From contig WPIO01000080.1 in NCBI GenBank assembly GCA_009760855.2, positions 929,001-940,000 on the forward strand: a stretch of DNA of 11,000 nt. The letters run 5' to 3'. The notes under the pieces were generated by a model. It was not told where the DNA came from. It did not search any database and saw nothing but the letters and a program-made list of their open reading frames with translations. The translations under genes and the position numbers were made by a program. This document shows positions 1-7,800 of this stretch, one piece after another. Position 1 is the stretch's first letter; each line of letters opens with the position of its first letter. The DNA comes from Cristatella mucedo. Taxonomy: Eukaryota; Bryozoa; Phylactolaemata; Cristatellidae.

Positions 1-137
1 GCCTGACCTGACCTGATCGCACTGGCTGAAGCACTGCAAGTAGGTAGACAAATACTAGTTGATTCAACAACCTCTTTTGCATAGCGACAGACGAGCCTTT
101 ACGGCTATCACCACCGCTTGCAGCAGCAATAAAGGAT

Positions 138-222
138 CACCCACCACAGCATTCGAACCCACGTGACCTCTAGAGCAAGGTCGTGAAAAGCGACCGTCTT
201 ACCTGGTATGCCATCGCAGCTC
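138..222 (-). tRNA. tRNA-like sequence, degenerate; possible SINE head
   Basis: On the minus strand, TGGCATACCAGGTAAGAC (213-196) resembles a tRNA D-arm/A-box. It is followed by a perfect 5-bp anticodon-type stem GGTCG/CGACC around the 7-base loop CTTTTCA (195-179), then a longer variable-like arm. Next comes GTGGGTTCGAAT (162-151), which fits the T-arm and B-box. The 3' half of the T-stem and the acceptor stem do not pair, and loop position 37 is C. It is therefore a tRNA pseudogene or the 5' head of a tRNA-derived SINE rather than a working tRNA; apparent anticodon TTT. No SINE tail was identified with certainty. Confidence 0.45.
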
Positions 223-447
223 ACCAAGAGCCAAAGTGCTGCTATGCCAACCCTGGACGACTGCCAGCGGCACTGCTGCCATATCGACTTAAATTTACAA
301 ATCTTGTAAAGTCTTATTTTTTTTAATTCCTGTAACCTTAATCCTAATGTAATTGTTTTTATAATTTGACTTTTGATGTGCAAGGACACCGAGCGACCTA
401 AAAGGAAAGAGGCAAAAAGAGCCGCTCGAGCGTGCACAAGCCCACGC

Positions 448-449
<2 letters not shown>

Positions 450-529
<80 letters not shown>

Positions 530-550
530 AGGAGACAGAGAGAGAGAGAG

Positions 551-593
<43 letters not shown>

Positions 594-763
594 CAGAGAG
601 AGAGAGACACAGAGAGACACACAGAGAGAGAAAGAGAGACAGACAGAGACAAAGACAGAGACAAAGACAGAGATAGAGACAGAGAGAGGCAGAGAGAGAC
701 AGAGAGAGACAGAGAGAGACAGAGAGAGAGAGAGATAGGGAGAGAGAGATAGAGAGAGAGAGG

Positions 764-849
<86 letters not shown>

Positions 850-962
850 CAGAGAGAGAGACAGAGAGAGAGAGAGAGACAGAGAGAGAGATAGAGACAG
901 AGAGAGACACAGAGAGACACAGAGAGACACAGAGAGACACAGAGAGAGACAGAGAGAGAGAC

Positions 963-999
<37 letters not shown>

Positions 1000-1022
1000 G
1001 AGAGAGACGGTGAGATAGAGAG
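450..1022. repeat. Long (GA)n array with GACA/GATA interruptions
   Basis: Almost purely polypurine on the plus strand. Pure AG runs at 451-523 and about 767-841 are separated by GACA-, GATA- and CACA-interrupted parts. It gives long Ser-Leu or Arg-Glu reading frames on the two strands, which are low-complexity artefacts. It lies in intron 8 and is a CT tract in the gene's transcript. Confidence 0.98.
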
Positions 1023-1072
1023 CACAATCTAGCACGATCGCTTGCAATCGAGCAAGGAGCAGTGCCATCCAC

Positions 1073-1086
1073 CTAGCTAGCTAGCT
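1073..1086. repeat. (TAGC)n short palindromic run
   Basis: TAGCTAGCTAGCTA is a self-complementary tetranucleotide run next to the GA array. Confidence 0.85.
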
Positions 1087-1227
1087 ATCTTGCACACACG
1101 AGCAATGCACCAAAAGAAGGGGCCCCATCGCCGACACTCGAACATCGGGAGCAGCAACGTGAGGACGACCGTCAAACAACTCCAAGCCAGCCAGCTAAAA
1201 CGGGCAGTGGCAGGAGCCGCCACTCAC

Positions 1228-1417
1228 CGGCAGCCACCACACGACCGCCGTCCATGGCCACGACCAGGTCGGCATTGCGGAGGAAGTGCGTGTGGTGGGT
1301 GCACAGGATGCGCGTCTTGCCGGCGAGGACACCCGCGATGCAGTGCTCGAAAATGTGCGCGGCAACTCTCGCGTCGACCGCGGCCAGCGGGTCGTCCAGC
1401 AGATACACGTCTTTGTC
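1228..1417 (-). CDS. ABCC10: ABCC10 exon H: NBD1 Walker B, D-loop and H-loop
   Basis: 63 codons plus one base. Acceptor CCTTTGCCAG/GACAAA (AG at 1419-1418); donor GCCG/GTGAGT (GT at 1227-1226). It reads DKDVYLLDDPLAAVDARVA (Walker B and D-loop), then LAGKTRILCTHHTHFLRNAD with the H-loop histidine, then VVAMDGGRVVAA, the closing strand. The residue after the Walker B aspartate is Asp rather than Glu. This is the usual degenerate, weakly hydrolytic NBD1 site of ABCC proteins, so it is not a defect. The exon ends in phase 1 and the next exon (linker to TMD2) is not within the window. Confidence 0.93.
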
Positions 1418-4400
1418 CTGGCAAAGGCGAAGGTCGCACGATGCAGAGCGCGCTACTCGCAGCACGCGCTAGCCGCCGCTGCCGGCAGCGGTGGCAGCCG
1501 AAAACGTCGGTCGCGCGCTCAGCCGGCTAGCTCAGGAGGGTGGGCGCTCTAGCGAGCGCGGGCGCACACGCGTCCTTCACCTGATAAGCGGCACGGGCGA
1601 GCGCCACCCTGGCTCGCTGTCCGCCACTGAGCATGGAGCCGTTCTCTCCCACGGGAGAAGCGTCGCCTTCGGGAAGAATCTGCGCAGGAGCGGGAGGAGC
1701 TAAAGGCTGCATCGCTGGCTACCGACGGTGGCGACATCGGTGGCATCGACCCGCATCGACGCCCGCATGCGCAAACACTGGTTCGTTGATGCTCGCGATA
1801 CACGCACACGTTGACAGACGCGCGCATGCGCAAACACTGCTTGCTGCAAATACGCACATTCACCCACTCAGAGGCTCACATGCGCGAGTGGCACGCACGG
1901 GGGGGGGGGGGTCACTGCAATGTCACGCAAGCGCCGGAGCAGGGGTGCACTCCAGCACTGGCTCGGACGTGCACGGACACCACGTGACGCGCACCCGAGC
2001 ACAAGCTCTCGACGAGCCGCGCCTGCGGTCACGTGCAGCACAAAGTGCGCTGAAGCACCGGCTGACCTTGAAGTCGTCGACCAGAGCGCAGGCGTGCACC
2101 ACTTCGTCGTAGCGCCTCTGCTCGAAAGACCTGCCGAAGAGCACGTTGCTGCGCACGCTGCCGCGCTGCAGCCACGCCGTCTGTGGCACGACGGCCATTC
2201 TGCGCGACGGCCGCAGAGGCAGAGAGCACTGGCGGCGGTCGTGCGCATCGTGCGGTGCCGGGCCGCTGGCCAGCGTCGGCTCGTCGCGGCCGCCACGCGA
2301 TGCCATCTCGCCGGCGATGGCAGCGAGTAGGCTGCTCTTGCCGCAGCCTACAGCGCCGATGACGCCGACGAGGCTGCCCTGCAGCGCGACGACGAAATGC
2401 ACTGCGGTCGCCGGGAAAAGGCGAGCCGAGCTGCGACAGCTTGCCGACAGGAAGAATGAATAAGGAAGAAGGAAGAAAGGACAAAGCAAGGAAGGATGAA
2501 GGAAGGAAGAAAAAAACAAGAAGAAAGGATGAAGGAAGGATGAAGGAAGAAACGACGAAGGAAGGACGGATGAAGGAGGAAGGAAGGAAGAGAACGGCAA
2601 GGTCAAAGAGGCAGCCGTCAGCAGCAACAAGGCGGCGGCTCGTGCGAGGCACGCTTGAGGCGACATGGAATCGTGCCAGCGATAGCACAAGCTTGCTTCG
2701 ACGGCAGGAGAGCAGCAGTGCTATTGGGGGCATAGGAAGTAATGAGATTCCGGTGGCGCTAGCATGATTTAGGGCGATGATGCTGAACCTTGCCCTGGCA
2801 CACCCTACATTGCTTCGTGGCATCGTTGGACATGAGAAATAGAGGACCGACAAGCTGAGTGAGCCCTTCAAAAAGAAACATCTGGCCACTGCTTCCACTT
2901 CCGGTGCAAATTGGTGAATACAGGGGGAAAGATAATGATAATGCTGAGATCGTGATGGAGAATGCATACCTCTAATGCCTATGGCAGTGACTCATCTAAA
3001 TGTCGTTCCTGTCTGCCGGTACTGAGCTGGGGGCGCCCATCCGACCTTGACTAGCCAATCCGAGTGCAGCTTTCTTGGGCCGCAGACGATAGGAAGCTCC
3101 GGTTAGGGTTAACGTCTGCGAAACTGCGATTGGTTGTTAAACGTTGCTGAGTTCGGTTGCGATCCGAGTGCTCCGAGGCGTTTTCTGCTTGGCAACACGT
3201 TCGCACTCACTCTCACAACAATGATAATTGCACACGAAGGCAATCTTGAAGGGAGACTGCTGGCAGAGACGTGGATACGACCTTAGACGCTTGGTACATC
3301 AGAAAAACTATCACCCAGGTCGATCCAGCGATCAATCAATCAAGCGAGCTGCTGAACGAACAAAGCTGCTGTTGGCTTCACATGTTGATTCAGTACTGGA
3401 TTTTCAGCAGACCAGCTTGAATTGAAGCTAGACTGCCTTCCGGTCAGTGCACGGTGCAAGCATTGTGCATTCTCTGGTACGCGTCAGCTCGCGTCTACCT
3501 GCAAGGCTGGCCTAGGGAAGTTGTGCACACTGTGCGTGCACATGCGTCTCGACACAACAGCGCGCTCTGTGCAGCTGGTGCCTCAAACTCAGCTCGTAAT
3601 CCTGAGCCGGCTGGGACGGCGGTCACTAGCTCGCACAAGCACAAGCGCTCGCGATCCTCAGGCCTCCTGGTCCGCAGCCCAGTGCCCTCCCTGCGCACTT
3701 CGCGGGCAGACGCGTGGGGCCCGGAAGGGGGAGGGGCCATCGCGCACGGACGCACGAGCGGCCGGCCTACCATCGGCACGCAGAGGCTGATGTCGCTCAG
3801 CTGGAATGGCGACTCATCCGAGGACGAGGCTGTGTCTGCCTCCTTTCCGCTGCCGCCGTCCGTCCAAGAGAAGGAGGCGTGCGTCATTGCGACAGCGCAG
3901 TCACCTGCAGCCGGCAGCAGACGGCGCCGAGCGAAGCCGTGAAGCGCGGTGACGACAGAGGATGACGACAGAGGGCGCTGCATCGCCCGGCAAGCACGCT
4001 ACGAGCAGCTGGAGGAAGAGCTGTCTTCACTGCACCGGAAGAGGCGGCCAGTGCCTGCCGAATGGCGTACGAATATCGGCTTCGGCTGGTGGCGGCAGCG
4101 GCAGCAGTGGCAGCGCCAGCAGGCAGCCGCATGGGCTATCGGATGCCGCTGTGTGGGCGGTGGATGCCCGGGCAGCGCCCGGGCAGCGCCTGGGCAGCGC
4201 TTACCGTCAACGAGGTGGCTCGAGTCGAGCGCCCGATCAGCCAGCGCCGGCGGCCGAGGTAGACGGTGCGATGACGAGCCGCCTCCGGCGTCGCACGAGT
4301 CTTGGTCTTCGTCGGCAATCGCCGGGACAACAGCGACAAAGGCCTGCACGCGCTTCAGCGACACCCAGGCCTCCATGAGACCATTGATGACCCAGGGAAA

Positions 4401-4759
4401 GGCGTTCAGCGGCACGATGAGCATGTTGAAAAGTGACAGGCTGGTGAATACCTAGGCACCGGAGAGAGAGAGAGAAGAGCGAGCGAGATAGAGAGCGTGA
4501 GCAGCGGCGGCGGCGGCGGCAACGGAGACGACGAGAGCGCTGCAAAGAAGCAAGCTCCTAAAGGCGGCAGCGGCGGCACAGCAAAGGCACGGACACGTGA
4601 CATCGGTCCGCAGGGGAGTGTCTCGTCCACATGCAGCGCCATCTGCTGCCCGACATCAGGCAGCTGCTGGCAGACGACTCCCGCTAAAAGCAGACTGGCA
4701 TGATCCAGCAGCCGATGCAGCCTTTTTTACATTCAAATATCTCTTACATGGCTAAAGCC

Positions 4760-4818
<59 letters not shown>

Positions 4819-7800
4819 CCGACAGACAGACAGAGACAGACAGACAGAGACAGACAGACAGAGACAGAAGAGAGAAAGAGATAGAGAGCGATAGAAAGAG
4901 AGTGATACAGTAGGAGTGAGGAGCATGGGCTAGGATGTAATGTAATGTATCTCCGTCTGTAACTCCGCAGAGTCATAGAGACCAAGTGGGTGTTACGAGG
5001 GAGAGTTTTGTATAGCGCACTCACAGCCTGAGCGGCTTTCGGTCTGCATTCGGTAGCCAACAGACTTCGTTTCACGAAACAAAGAGAAAGCAGGAAGCAT
5101 AGCAGAGTCAGGAGAGCAGTTGAGGTAGTGAGTAGCATAAAAGTAGCAGCTCAGGACCGCTGAAAAGGATGTGCCATAGTCGGCAGTAGGAGAGTAGTTG
5201 TCGTTGCATAAGAATTGTGGTAGCGAGTTCCACAGTCTAGGACCTGCAGAGCTAAATCTTCTGTCGCCAACGGTCTTTAAGCGGAGGAATGGGACAGCTA
5301 ATTTATTGTCCACACGGGACCTGAGGGCGCAAAGAGGCTGAAACTGATGCAGCAGTTCAGCTAGGTACGAAGGAGCCAAGCCGTGGCGGGCCTTGTGGGT
5401 CAGCGTGTGTACAGCTCGAGAGAGCATTGCCGAAAGAGTCCGTAACTGCTGCAAAACATTGCTAATATAAACCATGAGCCGATCGCAAAGCAGTGCAATT
5501 TAAACCGCAGAAATTCGCAAGGCATTTAATAAATAAATTGTACATGCTGAGGAGCATTATAAATATAATATTACAATGTGGCAGAACCGACGGTGAGTCT
5601 AGAACCATGAGATGCTTATTACACATTGCTACATTATAGGGAGACATGCTTGGTCGACATCTGGAGTTGACTACACCCCTCAAATTGGCAATGTATTGAC
5701 CGTAATCACTGTCTTCGATCACTCTACAAACTCTGCCTCCTGTCGAAGCTAAGATACGATCGTCCCTCGCCACTCCGAGCGTCGACTTTTGCTGCTCTAC
5801 TCTAGAGCGGTTTTTTCAAATATATTCATTAAAAATTTGATCGAGAGAGTGAAAACGATACAGCGGTTGTTTGAGTCAATTATACACTCATTTTATCAAT
5901 TAAAGTTAAAATCACTGCACATATGGACTGTAGGCCTACGTATTCGGGCACCCCTGCAAATCCTTCAATGCCAGGTGCAGTCACTCGACCAGTCCTTGTG
6001 TTCGGACAAGAACTTTTTCCAAAAACTCTGGTGTGGTAAAACCAAGCCAATCAGAGCATTCTGTTCACTGATTCGCTACACTAGTGTAATTAAATGTACA
6101 ATGATAATATTGTGATATTTATAACGTCTAATAGGTCTTATTTTCTCCTATTCTGTCTAATATACTGGGCAATGTGAGTGTAATGGTGACTAAACGGGTG
6201 TAATATCATATCCGGAGGGCTCGTTAAAAATGTTAAAAACTGTATTTAGGGGATTGTGAGCAGGTTTTCTGCGCTCTAACTACATAAATACTCGAATTAT
6301 AAATAAAGAATCCTACTTTGCTGGAACTGACTAACCACGATAAATCCGACTGTACATTAACAGCTCGTTCTATCAAGCATAAGCACACACAGGGCAATGC
6401 ACTTGGACGTTGCAGATACTGTGAAGAACAGAATCTGAGCTTTTTCATATCGTCAAGACAGAGTTCCAGCCATTGAAAGAACACGAACTGAAGGCGCGAT
6501 CTCTCAGGGATTTTAGGTTGATTGGAGGCACAGCTAAAGGATTTTTAAGTTGCTTAGAGGCACATCTAAACAACTTGGGTCAGGAGAGCAGATACTAAAA
6601 TGTAAAACCAGATTAGGAAGTGACGTCCGACAGAAGACAGCAGCAAGCAAAAGAAGGAAAGTAACCGAAGTGAGTGACAGAAGCTTGAACTCAATAAGCT
6701 GCTTGATGAGAAGTCAATGCAGCTCGGTGAAAACTGGCTTACAAAGGCAGTTGCAACATAATAACAACAACGATACATTTGATAAAGCGCCCTCGGAGAA
6801 CTCAATCTCTTTCTAGGCACTTTACATTTGCTGCAAAGGAAGCACTGTCCAATGGCTGGAGGTAGCATGCTCAATAAACAAGAATAACATGGTTAGGGGT
6901 GACATGCACAGGGTCAGCATGCTAGTATGGCTAGTGGCACCATTCGCAGTGTCAGCACAAACAAGCACATAAAGAACGAATCACAGGGACCAACTAAATG
7001 CTGTCAGAAATAGGTACGTTTTTAATTTCTTTTTAAATATGGTCAAGTCAGGGGATGTCGTGACGCAAGTCGGAAGTGAGTTCCAGGCTTTGGGAGCACA
7101 CGACGAATGGATGGTCTCCAAAGGATTCGAGGTTTGTATGAGGTGTAGGTAAAGAGTTAGTTTCCAAAAAGCGTGTGGTATGATGCTTAGCCAGATGGGG
7201 GAGTAGATCTATTAGATAGACTGGAGCCAAAGAATGAAGGGGCCTAAAAATGAGTGACGAAACCTTGAAGTCGATCCGTTGAGGTCGAGAGGTCTGTGAA
7301 GAGTCAAGGTCGAGAGGTCGGTGGAGAGTTGAGGTCGAGAGGTCTGTGAAGAGTCGAGGTCGAGAGGTCAGTAGAGAGAAGTCGAGAGGTCAGTAGAGAG
7401 TCAACATCGAGATGTCAGTGGAAGGGGGAGATCGAGAGGTCAGTTGAAAGGAGAGTCGTTCGAAAGTAGAGTCGTGGCAAGTCTGGGTAGTCAAAAATCT
7501 ATGCAACATCGTGTCGGTGGTATCCTCATATCTTGGTAATAATAATAATGCATTTGATAAAGCGCCCTCAGAGAACTCAATCTCTTCCTAGCCGCTTTAC
7601 ATTAGCAGGTGCAAATGCTTGCAACCTTGCGCAGGAGAAAGAAAGTGGGAAAGCTTAGCTTTGGAGCTGTCTGACTGGGGTCGACCAGTGAAAAGTCATT
7701 TGGGAACATGACACCCAGACTGAGCCTAAAGGATGCGGGAGATATGCTGGGCCAGGTTTTTTAGTGTCGAGCTCTCCTACCAATTTCTGAGTAGCACCGC

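Larger units (their letters stand above)
1..1227 (-). other. Intron 8 of ABCC10 (3' end outside window)
   Basis: The donor GCCG/GTGAGT at 1227-1226 starts an intron that reaches the window edge without any recognisable TMD2 exon. Content: a GA array (450-1022), a tRNA-like element (138-222), a TAGC run (1073-1086) and three CCTGA units at 2-16. The stretch 223-449 is partly AT-rich and shows nothing recognisable. Confidence 0.7.
1680..2066 (-). other. Intron 6 of ABCC10
   Basis: 387 bp, GT at 2066-2065, AG at 1681-1680. It contains a 13-base G run (1899-1911) and two exact copies of GCATGCGCAAACACTG (1765-1780, 1824-1839). It is rich in alternating CA/CG dinucleotides. No coding similarity. 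Confidence 0.85.
2379..3770 (-). other. Intron 5 of ABCC10
   Basis: 1392 bp, GT at 3770-3769, AG at 2380-2379. It holds a plus-strand polypurine tract (2449-2594), i.e. a pyrimidine tract on the sense strand about 70 bp before exon F, and an inverted repeat around a TTAGGGTTA sequence (3081-3120). The remaining parts, 2595-3080 and 3121-3770, show no recognisable gene or element. Confidence 0.85.

Noticed and set aside
108-1072. Overlapping long minus-strand frames rich in Ser-Leu, and plus-strand frames rich in Arg-Glu, across the GA array
   Set aside because: They are translations of a (GA)n microsatellite in several frames, with no other coding signal.
1228-1417. Asp in place of the catalytic Glu after Walker B as a sign of a dead transporter
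   Set aside because: This substitution is normal in NBD1 of ABCC-family proteins.
2750-2835. Short minus-strand frame with a CRVCQGK motif resembling a zinc-finger knuckle
   Set aside because: Only two cysteines in a 24-codon frame followed by a stop; too little to call a transposase or zinc finger.
1923-2967. Minus-strand frames of 255 and 312 codons reaching across the polypurine tract
   Set aside because: Only 2067-2378 of the first carries NBD1 similarity. The rest is low-complexity intron sequence, and the second is out of frame.
3101-3112. Interstitial telomeric repeat
   Set aside because: Only one full TTAGGG plus a partial unit; not an array.
5789-6115. 108-codon plus-strand frame
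   Set aside because: No motif, hydrophobic pattern or neighbour supports it. It lies in AT-rich intron sequence on the strand opposite the gene.
7283-7455. CRISPR array
   Set aside because: Units are contiguous with no unique spacers, and the context is a metazoan intron.
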